A stretch of DNA of 64,000 nt, taken from assembly GCA_022749755.1 (NCBI GenBank), contig CM040442.1:11320457-11384456 (forward strand), given 5' to 3'. A program made the translations under genes and the position numbers. Within the stretch, counting starts at the first letter, position 1, and the number at the start of each line of letters is the position of its first letter. The notes under the pieces were generated by a model, which was given only the letters and a program-made list of their open reading frames with translations, made no database searches and was not told the DNA's origin. The DNA comes from Azadirachta indica (taxonomy: Eukaryota > Streptophyta > Magnoliopsida > Sapindales > Meliaceae). This document shows, piece by piece, positions 35,701 to 46,563 of the stretch.

Positions 35701-36677
35701 TAAGATAAGATAATAGCTTGATAGTTTAACAAGAAAATGATTTATTATAAAAATAAAAATTTTGTAATTTACGATAATATATTCCCATACCTATTTTCAT
35801 TCAAATAGAAATTATAACGAGCAAAAAGATACGAGGTTGTGAAATAAAGATTAAGTGAAATAAAATTTATTAGGTGGTAGAGTGGAGGAAACAACTCTTT
35901 CCTCTTTCCGACTCACTTTATATTCCAACTATTTTATTCAATATAAAAATAATATTAAATACATTCTCATTATTGTTTATTTGGGGAATTAACACATACT
36001 TTTCCTTTGAAATTTTATCTATATTTAATGGCATGTTTGAAGAAACCCACGCTATCTCCTCTAAAACGTTAATTGACCATTAAATTTTCGCTAAAAGACT
36101 AAAATGTCTCATCTATTCTAAACTTAGATGACTTGGAGTTTAAGAGCTTCCTTAAACTTTTTCACTTACTGTTGAGGTGTGATTTTGATTTTCGGCTAAT
36201 TTTACAAGACAATAATACTATTTTACATAGTATGAATGAGTCTTATTTTTAATAATATTCAATAATTTCTAAATTTATCATTGATACTTAGAATGTTTGG
36301 AAAAAAAAAAGAAAGGGGACACCCATACACTTAGTGAAATTATAGTTTTATCATTTTTATTAATTGGGTACATATGTACATGGTGTAAATATCATTTTTT
36401 GTTACTAACTTAAAAAAAAATATGATTGTGATAAAAAATAATAATATTAAACGTGAAAATTCTACTATATAAATTAATGTGATAGTATTATCCCGTTAAC
36501 ATATATTTTATATGATTTTTTTTTTTTTTATCTCCAGTAAAATTTATTCAAATAAAATTTTATTAATATTATATTATTATTATATAATTTTTTTTTAGGT
36601 ATTAATTATGTAGTAAGTGAAAAAAGATTTTGAAGAGAGAGAAGAAAAGTGTCCAGCATATCTGGTTGCTTGTGTAA
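32791..36677. other. AT-rich intergenic DNA, no gene seen
   Basis: No coding region is supported over almost 4 kb. TA microsatellites occur at about 33673-33698 and 34162-34180. Short open frames are AT-driven and lack any recognisable motif. Confidence 0.45.
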
Positions 36678-36870
36678 GGGCTTCATCCTTCCTCTCTGAT
36701 ACCGGGTTCAAGTTCAAGGTCGGTCCTCTCTTGCATGTTTATGATTGTTGACTTGATGCGTTTATGAGTTTCTGGGTGTTTTTTGAGTTGGTTTGATGGG
36801 TTTTCAAAATTGAAGATTTTGGTTTGATGGATTTTGAATATTGAGTGTTCGATAGAATTTCAAGTTTTTG
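36678..36870 (+). repeat. Duplicated leader-like block, copy 1
   Basis: This ~190-bp block shares a series of words with 37655-37860 in the same order. They include AAGGGCTTCATC, TTCCTCTCYGAT, TTTATGATTGTTGAC, TTGAAGATTTTGGTTTGATR and GTTTTTG-like ends. It resembles a 5' leader with a spliced first exon, but no downstream gene is attached. Confidence 0.7.
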
Positions 36871-37654
36871 TTTTCTCCAATCTAAGTATCTTCTTGTTTG
36901 CTAATTATATGTATGTTGTTTGTGCTGGATTATTCTCCTTAAAAGTGATAAGAGGGATGTCAATTCTAATTGTCTTCATTAATGATACTAATAATATTTC
37001 CATTTGAAGATGAAATAGAACATATATTATATTCTTATTTATCAAATAGTAACCACGAAATTGCATTTATTAAAATGAAAAATTTAGATTATATATAAAA
37101 GTTTGTATCACCGCGAAATATTATTAGTATTTAGAAATTAGGACTAAGCTATTAATGTAAGAGTATTTGAAGCTTAGCATATCAATTACTATTTGATTTT
37201 TCTCCTTGACTGATATTAGGACTAAGTTTGCATACGATTCAAAACATTAAAATTGTGCATTTAACCATGTCAATACATCAACAAAACATTGCAGTTGTAA
37301 GATATGAACAAATCAACGAAAATAGATGGTTATCATGTCACGTTGTTTAAATTATATTGACATATTTTTTATTTTAAAACTATTATTTTAAATATATTAT
37401 ATTTCTATTAACACTCAATTTTCACTGCATGAACTACTTGTTTAATACCTCTTGAAAAGAAGCCGCTGCATTTAATTCTTCTGACGCTCACATCTTTGCT
37501 ATCCAATCAACCGTCATGGCTACCTGAAAACGAATGAATTGCTGCCACGTTGCTTAAACTGAACTGTCTGAAATTTAAAAGATACTCAAACAAGCGACTA
37601 ATCATCATTTTTTTGGTTGCCTATGACAGGAATTTCGAGAGAAAAAGGAGAATT

Positions 37655-37860
37655 GGTTCTAAGGGCTTCATCGTTCCTCTCCGATTTCGCTTTACAGTCC
37701 CAGGCCAGTTCTCTCCTGCATTCCGATTTTTATCTGGCACGTTTATGATTGTTGACCTGATCATTTTCTGGATGTTTTATGAGTTGGATTTATGGGTTGA
37801 GGAGTTGAAGATTTTGGTTTGATAGCTTTAAGGTTTGGGTGTTAGATGAATTTTGGTTTT
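37655..37860 (+). repeat. Duplicated leader-like block, copy 2
   Basis: Second copy of the block at 36678-36870, about 1 kb downstream in direct orientation. An open frame runs through it (37550-37822), but its reading is not conserved in the other copy, so it is probably not coding. Confidence 0.7.
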
Positions 37861-39458
37861 TAAAAGCTTTTCTCTTTATGTTTTGTCTAAATTAATACTT
37901 CGATTTTTTTTAATATGTTTAATTTATTTGGTAACATTTAAGTGCAACACAAAAGAAAAAAAAAAAGAAAAAGAAAAATTAAATTCACTATTTGAAGGAC
38001 GACAGCCATAACCAAAGCACTTTTCCCAAAGAAATTCAACGTAATTTTATTAATTGAGAGGAAAATCATTTGTGTTTTAGAATTTAGGGATTTATAGGTT
38101 TAAGGTTGTAAATTTTAATAATTATTGGCGTATTTTTCATTTGTTTGCGCATCTGCTAGGTGAACATTTTTGTAAGGACCAATATTTTTTCTGAAACTGT
38201 ATCAAGCTCTTTGTCTGTCCTCGATTGGGTTACTTGAAACAAATTAGATAGAGAAACACGGGGGGTTTAATTGAACAAATACATTAAACGACCGTTGAAA
38301 TTTTCGAGTAGTCTTACAGAAACATCTTACGAAAATATGAGTGATAGTAGAGAAATCGATTGCTACTAACTGTGCTTTAATTTTCACTATATACAATATT
38401 TATGCTATACTTACCCGAGATATATTAATGCAGCAATCTGGAAGAAAAAACTTGATCTCTTTACAGGCCATAGTATCTTTTAATCAAACTTGATTTTGGT
38501 TATACTGAGAGGAATTGGGATCTTTTCCTAGTCCTTTGAAGACTTATTTTATTCTTTGATTTTACTTGAAACTATTACTGTTAGCAGCAATGTTCTTCCA
38601 AAACATCCGGAAGGGGAAACAAATCACAGAAAGCTTTATATTAAAAAATTCTGTTGTTGAAAGCACGTTTGCTCCTCATGTTTTTGATAGGAAGAAATAG
38701 GAGAAACATGCACTAATAATGCAGCAACAATAAAAATTAGTACAAATTTAATTCTTCCTACTTTACTTGAACCAAGATGAAGTAATCAAATAGATCAAAA
38801 ACATTAAAAACAATAACGAGTAAATCAAACTAAAAATCACAAGAAACGCCAAATTTACTTAGAAAAATGCCTCCCTCAATGTAAGGGAGAGTAAAATACT
38901 GCGATTTTAAAAAATTTTTCGCTATCACTAAAAAGAAGTATAAAAATCTTTTTATAAGATTACAATTTTAGAAATAAATAAAAACTCTACTACAAAGTGA
39001 GAGTTGAAGAACAATTTCACCAAATACGTCAATAGATGTATCACTAAAATGAAAGAGCCAAATTAAAATTGAGAAAAATTTTAAAAACAAAATTGTTGTA
39101 AACGTCAATTTTGGATGTGTTAGACAGCTCTAATGGTCAATCACACCATCCAGAATAAAAAACTATATGTGCAAAATCTCTATATAAAATTTGAGTCAAA
39201 ACAAAGTTAAAATAGTCATCCAATTGTTAACTTGATAAAAACTATTTAGGACTAAAATTTTCTGGAAAAAGTACTTTCTTTTCTTCTCACAGCTATACAG
39301 ATCCTCTTCACACACATTCACATCTCACAGCCACTAAACAAACTTAAAAAAAAAAAAAATTAATTCTATTAACTATGTGGGCTTTCAAGTTAAACCATGT
39401 GGGTTTATAAGTTTTTACCATTCTTCAATTGAGAGTGAAGTCCATCCCAACAATCATA
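37861..39458. other. Intergenic DNA, no gene seen
   Basis: AT-rich DNA without recognisable coding sequence. The last 150 bp before 39459 may hold the promoter and leader of the small gene that follows. Confidence 0.4.
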
Positions 39459-40056
39459 ATGGCTCCTGACGATTTCTTGATGGGTGAACGCCCAAAGAGA
39501 ATTGACATCCATTCTCACGAAGCCACGGTTGCTGCAGAGGATCAGGAGAAACCCGACAGAGGAAAAAGGAAGGCAAGGATGGATATCAGTTCTGCAAAAC
39601 AACCTCATTATGAGCACATGGTGCTTATAATCAAAGCTGATAACGCCGACAAACTGACTGCTAAGGATGTTTGTAATCCTACTTCTGATCTGGCCAAGGT
39701 GACATTTTCTTACTTCATCTTCCCATCACACAATCTTATTCGCATAAACTTGTTTGTACTTTAACATAGACTTCTTTTCGCCCCCTTTTTGTAGTTAAAC
39801 TACGTCTTGACAAAGCACCAGAGTCACTGATGAAGGAGTGAGGGCTTCAAACATAAACGAGAACTTGTTCAAGCTAAAATTGAACTGGAAAGTGGAAACG
39901 TATAAAGAAAAAGTCCAAAATGCTCATCTTCGTATTGAGGAGTTGGAGACGCAAGTTGCTAAATCCAACAGATTATTGGATCAAGCCGTTGACTTCGCTG
40001 ACTGGTGGCAAATGGCCGTTACCCCGATGCTGACTTGCCATGGTTTGAAGACATAA
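39459..40056 (+). CDS. Hypothetical two-exon protein with coiled-coil C terminus
   Basis: Exon 1 (39459-39698) opens MAPDDFLMGERPKRIDIHSH, continues through a basic stretch (DRGKRKAR) and ends DLAK at a good donor, AAG|GTGACA. A pyrimidine-rich tract and GTAG at 39794 follow. The second part, read 39820-40056, gives RVTDEGVRASNINENLFKLK, YKEKVQNAHLRIEELETQVA and QAVDFADWWQMAVTPML, then stops; it is a short coiled coil with heptad-like leucines. Splicing at 39794 puts a stop (LNYVLTKHQSH) before this frame, so either another acceptor is used, the two parts are not joined, or the gene is broken. I do not recognise the family. GC content and codon use are clearly higher than in the flanks. Confidence 0.45.
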
Positions 40057-40294
40057 CAATTAGATTCGTAGTTCATTATGGCCTAGCCTACAAATCTATT
40101 TTAGAGTTTAATAGACTAATCTTAAATTTGATTCCACCAATCAATTTTGTTGGATAATTTTTATAAAGATTAAGAGATGTTTAGAATATTTTAGATAGAC
40201 TAATTAAAATATTACCAAGTCAAGCATTCATGCTGCGTGTCATGTTGTGGTTGATGACTTTCATGTATTGGATTCTTTAAAATATTTTACATAA
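40057..40294. other. Short intergenic stretch
   Basis: AT-rich DNA after the hypothetical gene; presumably its 3' flank. Nothing else is seen. Confidence 0.4.
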
Positions 40295-40600
40295 AAAAAT
40301 TTGATTGTTAAAAAAATGGTAGAGAAGGGAAAAAGATTTCTTTTTTTTTTTAAAATTTATTTTTTATTTTATATTCTTTTAAATTTATTTTTATTTATAA
40401 AAAGAAATTAACTACTATAAAAATGAGAGACAAAGGAAAGATTTCAAATTTATATTCTTAAATTTCATTTTCTTTAAATTTTTTTTACTTTTTCTTAAAG
40501 AAAGATACTAATTACTTTAACAATGGAGAGAAAGCAAAAGGATTTGATGAAAAGAAAGCTATTTTATTTTAATATTTTTTAAAAAAAATATTAAGAATTT
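40295..40600 (+). repeat. ~300-bp direct repeat, copy 1
   Basis: This block shares the order of many words with 41790-42045: TTGATTGTTAAAAAAA at the start, then ACTATAAAAATGAG, AGATTTCAA and AATATTAAGAATTTTTTTT at the end. Identity is moderate. The two copies are 1.5 kb apart in direct orientation. Confidence 0.65.
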
Positions 40601-41789
40601 TTTTTTCTAAATGAAAAAACATTTACAACTCTTTAAGATTTAATCTATTAGATTGATAGGTCCTAATAGTTTAAAAAGTATTCATTAAGGTCCCTGTTGG
40701 TTAAAAAATAACGATTATACCCTATTTAATGATAATTAACTATAAAAAATGTCTTTCAAACTCCTAATTAAAATAAAATATAATAATAATAAAATATATT
40801 TATTATACAATATATTAACAATAGAATATTTATTAATGTAGTATGACGAAAATATAAATTTATCTATTTTTCAATATATTTTCCATCCAATTTTAATTAA
40901 ATACTAGAAATTATCTAAAGTAAAGCATAAATTAATTTCAGTTATTAACCAAAAGTTAATTTATAAATTTTTTTTTTTTACTAACACAAGCATAATATGA
41001 TATTTATGATTATATTTAATTTAAATGAAATATATTTATATATAGATAAAATATAAAAAAATAATAAAAATAAAAGTATATTATAAAAAAAAAATCAATT
41101 TGTTATATATTAATATAACAATATCAATTTTTCCCCAAAAATTTGGCTTTTATCGCTTACTTCCCTATTATTTCAAAATACAATTTATTTACTAACATCG
41201 CAACTTTGATATTAACTTTTCACTTTTTGAGATATTTTATGATTTTATCCCTAAAAGTAATAATAAATGTTAAGAAAAAGAAAAAAAACACAAATAGGGA
41301 AAGGAGAAAGAAGCTGTGGGAAAGAGAAGGGATTAAACAATTTTATTTTTTGATTTTTGTAATTTTAATTTATTGCTGAAAAAATAAATTTATTATATTA
41401 TGACTATAATTTTTTTTAAAAAAAATCACTGTTTGTATAATATTTCATATATTTTAATTTCTATATTAATATAAAAAATTATAAAATATCATATGTTCGT
41501 AGTGAGGTTTTTATTTAAATTTATTTTTTGTTATTATTTAGATTTTTTTTTTGTTAAACCTAATATATATTTAATAGAATATTTGGTCATTCAACCAATA
41601 TAGTAATATATATATATATATATATAGTGTACTAATTATACATAATTATACGTGTCAGATTCAATTTCAACTATTGAAGAGTATAGATCCAACAGCTTAG
41701 AAATGATATAAGTATGAGGTGAAGGATTTAAGTCTTTACGTACTTATTTTTTTTTAAAAAAAAAGTTAATTTAAATTTCTTTTTACTTA
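40601..41789. other. AT-rich DNA between the direct repeats
   Basis: No gene or retrotransposon motif was seen between the two repeat copies. A TA microsatellite lies at about 41608-41626. Confidence 0.45.
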
Positions 41790-42045
41790 AAAAAATTGAT
41801 TGTTAAAAAAAGTAAGAGAAAGCAAAAAAATTCTGTATTTTTATGAGTTTTATAATTTTTATTCTTTTAAATTTTTTCTAAAAATAAAAAAGAAATAGAT
41901 TACTATAAAAATGAGGGAGAAAGAAACAAGATTTCAAGTTTAATTTTTAGAATACTTATTTTTCCTTAAAAAAAAAGAGAAAAAATATTTTTTTTTATTA
42001 TTTTTAAAAATATTAAGAATTTTTTTTAATTAGTGCAACTTTATT
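41790..42045 (+). repeat. ~300-bp direct repeat, copy 2
   Basis: Second copy of 40295-40600. Neither copy has clear TG...CA ends, so I do not call them LTRs. Confidence 0.65.
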
Positions 42046-43960
42046 ACCAAGTAACACAATTGCTTGTTTAAACTTATCTTTCAAAATTATGCCACATCTT
42101 TTTTTATTAGGTATGGAGAGATAATGACCAAAAAAAAAGAAAAAAGAGTGAGGAACGAGGGTCCCGCTAATAGAAGTGGTGAGGCAATATTTATTTAAAA
42201 TTTAAAAGACAATATTATCCTCAAAATGTGAAAATCAATGGTTATTATTAAAAGGGATAAGATGTGGTTTTAAAACAATAAAGTAAGTGGTAAAATTGTA
42301 AAAAATTATAAAGGAAGTGGGTATTTTTCTTGAAATATAATATCAACAAGAATAGGATATAGTGCGGTGGCTATATGACATAATTGCTACATTTAAACTA
42401 TAGGATTACTAAAAATATAATTTAATGGTTAATTTAAAGTGAATATAACTCATAAATTAGGTTGGAGAATCTCACTTTTTGTGAATATATCATAAATTGG
42501 TTATATTATAGGATGGCTGTTTAACATTTCAAAATTCACGAAATATTATATAATTGTGTGAAAAATAAAGCTCATGTAAATTAATGTAATAATAATTTGA
42601 TCAAATAACTTTCTTTCTATGCTATATATCTCATTTAACCTAAACAAAAAAAAAAAAAAAAACATTCTTACTAAGACAAAGTAGCATTAATAATTGTTTA
42701 TAAGAGTTGAACATTTGCTAATTAATTGGTTGCTACTAGATATTTTATTTTAATACTACTAGATATTTAGATTTTTATTTTAATTAGGAAGAGAAAAATG
42801 AAGTGGAAACAAACTAAATAGTTAAAATTGACTTGTGTTTGTTAGTGTCAAGGAAGTTGAAATAATTAATTGTTCATAAAAAGGAGAACTTCCACCAATC
42901 AACGGAAGTTACAAAGTTAATTACAATAATTAAAAAATCAAATAAGATTCATAGAAGATAATTAAATTAATGTCCGATGATATGACAACCCAAACCATAT
43001 TCAAATTGGAGTTTCTTCTATATAGTATTAAAACAGACTTCCGATAAAATGTTATTTAAAGTGTGGAATTCATAAAATAATAATAGTTATATTCATAATC
43101 ATATTGCATGTGTCTTCAGTGTATTACTTAAAAAGACTTCAAAAAAAATGTTTTATATTTGTTCAAATAAATTATGGATTAGTACATGAATGGTTGGTAA
43201 TTGATAATATTTTAAGTCAATAAATAATTAGTGTATTAATTAAATCCCACTTGAGAAATAGACAGAGTTAAATTAAGTACTTGGTTTTGAATTATATATA
43301 TTTATCTCATCTGAAATCTCTCTGAATGAATACACAAGTGATGCAACTCACTTTCCTAAAGCTTATTGTTCAAGTTGGGTTACCTATATTGTTAATGTAA
43401 GTCAACTATTTTATTGTTCTTTCAAAATTAACGTTTTTACGAACTTAATAATTTTATAGATTAGTAAACTTGAATTTGATTTTATATTAACCTTGTGAGT
43501 CTTATTTAATTTATATATTTTCAATCGTTAATTAGTTAGTTAACCTTTCTTTCATTATACTATTTCAGATTGTAATTGTAAATTATCAAAGTTCACACTG
43601 AAAAGTTGTTTTGGTGTCATGAATTTTAATAACTAATTTTAAAATTATAAATTCATACACGCACGCATGCGCATGCGCATGCACATGCACACATACATAT
43701 ATATATTAATTTTTAAATTAATCAAACAAATTATGAATTAATTATTTGCCTAGTGGGCTCTATTTGACGTGCTCTTTTTTTATCCTATTCATTGAATTTT
43801 TAATGAAATTTAGTAGAATATTTGTATCATGTCTTTATTCATAGTGGTTAAAAGCATCTCTATCTCAATCTATATATATGAAAATTTTCCATGAATCTAT
43901 TGTATACTAGCTAGCTAATTAATCTAATTATTACATCCTCATCCTACTAGCTAGATTGCA
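42046..43960. other. AT-rich DNA upstream of the hydrolase gene
   Basis: No coding sequence was found. The promoter of the gene starting at 43961 must lie in its right-hand part. No TATA box can be singled out in such AT-rich DNA. Confidence 0.4.
43654..43706. repeat. Alternating purine-pyrimidine tract
   Basis: An almost unbroken alternation of C/T and A/G, made of CA, CG and GCATGC steps followed by TATATA, runs about 50 bp. It lies 250 bp upstream of the hydrolase start codon. Such tracts can adopt Z-DNA. Confidence 0.8.
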
Positions 43961-46563
43961 ATGGCTCACCTTGATTCATTTGGCAGAGAAATCAATCAAG
44001 TAGACAATTCTTTCTCTTCTCTTCAATTTTGCATTTTATTTCCAGCGAACGTGTTGTATATATGTACATATCTTCAAGCCCTAAACTAAAAGTCAGTCTA
44101 TTACTAGCTATCAAAACAAATAACATTATCTAATCATATATATATATATGCACATCATTTGGTTAATTTGTTTATGCTAACATAGGAGATAGTATATATC
44201 TTTGATTATACATGTATATATGTTTGTATGATCTATTCATCATCATCAGGTTCTGTTTGAAGGGAATTCATGCGTGAAGAGAGTTATATTCAACAGACCT
44301 AGGAAATTTAATAGCCTCACATATGCGATGGTAAAGTTAATTTATTTGGATATTATCAGCATATATTATGAATAAATCATGTATGTAGGTACGTTTAAGG
44401 AAATGTTTGTTGGCCTGGGCAGATTCCTCTAATGTCAAAGAAGATGAAAGAGTATGAGAAGGATCCTACAGTCAAACTCGTGATTTTAAAGGTTTGAAGT
44501 ATTTACCGCATGTATATGTGGGTGTGCATGTAAAATTAGTTGGAACTTTAATTGTTAGAAAATTATATATATTCACCAGGGAAACGGGAAAGCTTTTTGT
44601 GCCGGGGGGGATCTTAGAGCATATTACAAGCATATGACTGAAGGTGAGTGAATATTTGATCGATCCAGTTTACTGCATTTTCAGCTTAATTAGTGAATGA
44701 AATATATAACATCTTAATTAGTAAATGAAATATATATATATGTGTGTGTGTGTGTGTTATATATTAATTATTACTGATGGATTGATTCGATGATCAGGTC
44801 ATTGGACATTTGGTGCGCTTTATTACAAGAAAGAACTCATCCTCACCCATTTGCTTGCTACATACAAGAAGCCCCTGGTACATATGTATATAGATCATGA
44901 TTTGTTAATTTTATAATTAATATCAATCTCACAAATTTTATATTGAAGGTCGCACTCATTGATGGAACTGTGATGGGAGCTGGTGCTGGACTATCCATGC
45001 ACGCACCATAGAGGATTGTAACTGAGAATACCGTATGCATGCATGCTAATCTTTTATTATCATTATTATTACTATTTAAAAGAAAATATAATATTAATTA
45101 ATAAATAAAGCAATTGATAGGTGTTTGTTATGCCAGAGGCAGCAATAGGACTTTTCCCTGATGTTGGTGCATCACATTTCCTTTCAAGACTCCCAGGATT
45201 TTTGGGTATAAATAAATCTTTAAATTAAGATTCTTTTTTTTTTTTTTGGCATATGTTGTTAATTTTAATTAATTCTAATTAATTAACCATTCTGAATTAA
45301 TTCTTTTCAGGAGAATATTTAGGACTTACTGGAGCTAGGCTAGATGGAGCAGGAATGATTGCACGTGGTCTAGCAACTCATTTTGTTCTTTCCAAGGTTT
45401 TTACCAGATTTTAGAACTTCAATAGATTTTTAACATGATGAATTAATGGAAGAATATTATTATTGTTGATTGTAGGATCTTCATATGTTGGAAAATGCAT
45501 TAGAGATAGAGGGGATGACTTGTTCAGATACAGCTTCAATTTCTCACCTTATAAGCAAATTTGCACACCAAACAAATTATATGAAACAAGATAGTGCTTA
45601 TTATGATCGGTATGATTATTCACTATTTATTTACAGTTTTCACTGTGACTGAATAATTAAACAGTTAATTATTGGTGCAGATTAAAGATTGCTAACAAAT
45701 GCTTCTCAAGAGAATCAATTGAAGAAATAGTATTGGCACTTGTATGTAACAAACTGAACATTAATTAATATTCTTATATGTTAATTGTTGCAATTAAAAT
45801 ATTCATTATATATGATGTTTCTTCACAGGAGGAGGAGGTAGAAAATGGGAAGCAGCAGTGGATAGTTGATGCAATAAGTTCAATCAAATCAACTTGCCCA
45901 GCAAGCCTAAAAATATTTCTTAGAGCGGTATGTGACTCAAAATTGCAAACTCTTTTTTTTTATTTATTTCTTCCTTCATATATATTTTTATTGTAATTAA
46001 TAATTAAGTATTTTTACTTTTGAAATTAAAAAATATTAAATTTTAGATAAGAGAAGGTCGAACTCAGAGCGTTGAACAATGTCTTGTTCGTGATTATAAT
46101 ATAACTTCTCATATTTTTCAAGGAACAGTGAGCAATGACTTTTACGAGGCAGTATAATTTTTAAACAAATTAAGAACTTAAAAGTTAATTAGTCTTGATA
46201 AATCTTATGCTACTTTACTAAATTTCTTGTAGGGTGTAAGAGCAATGGTAATCGATAAAGACAAAAATGCCAAGGTACATGATTAGTCTACCATGTTTAA
46301 TTTTTGGTATATATACTATATAATGTATATTCTTAAACATCAGTATTGTTTTAATTAATTAATTATATTAACTATATATATATATATATATATATAACTT
46401 GAAATAGTGGCAGGTGTCAAAGTTAGAGCTAATTACTGAAGAAATTGTGGATCAATATTTCAAGAATGTGGATGATGGTGAGGATGATTGGGATCCACTA
46501 ACACTTCCTCCTAGATCATCCAACAATGGATTAATTATTAACGCTACTAGGTCCAAAATTTAA
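43961..46563 (+). CDS. 3-hydroxyisobutyryl-CoA hydrolase-like gene, 14 exons, one nonsense codon
   Basis: An enoyl-CoA hydratase/crotonase-fold thioesterase of valine breakdown, freeing 3-hydroxyisobutyrate from its CoA ester. Exons: 43961-43999, 44250-44330, 44423-44491, 44580-44643, 44798-44877, 44949-45032, 45121-45205, 45311-45396, 45476-45609, 45681-45741, 45829-45927, 46047-46148 (or 46151), 46233-46274 and 46408-46563. Every junction keeps frame, giving about 393 codons, the usual family length. Motifs: [20 protein letters not shown] and MGAGAGLS (oxyanion hole), [21 protein letters not shown] (active-site Glu and Asp), then LPPRSSNNG near the end. The only lesion is TAG at 45009-45011 (codon 132) where relatives have an aromatic residue. 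No peroxisomal or mitochondrial signal is obvious; the C terminus reads TRSKI. Confidence 0.88.

Noticed and set aside
39405..39617. Minus-strand open frame over the small hypothetical gene
   Set aside because: The plus strand has the better start context, donor site and composition.
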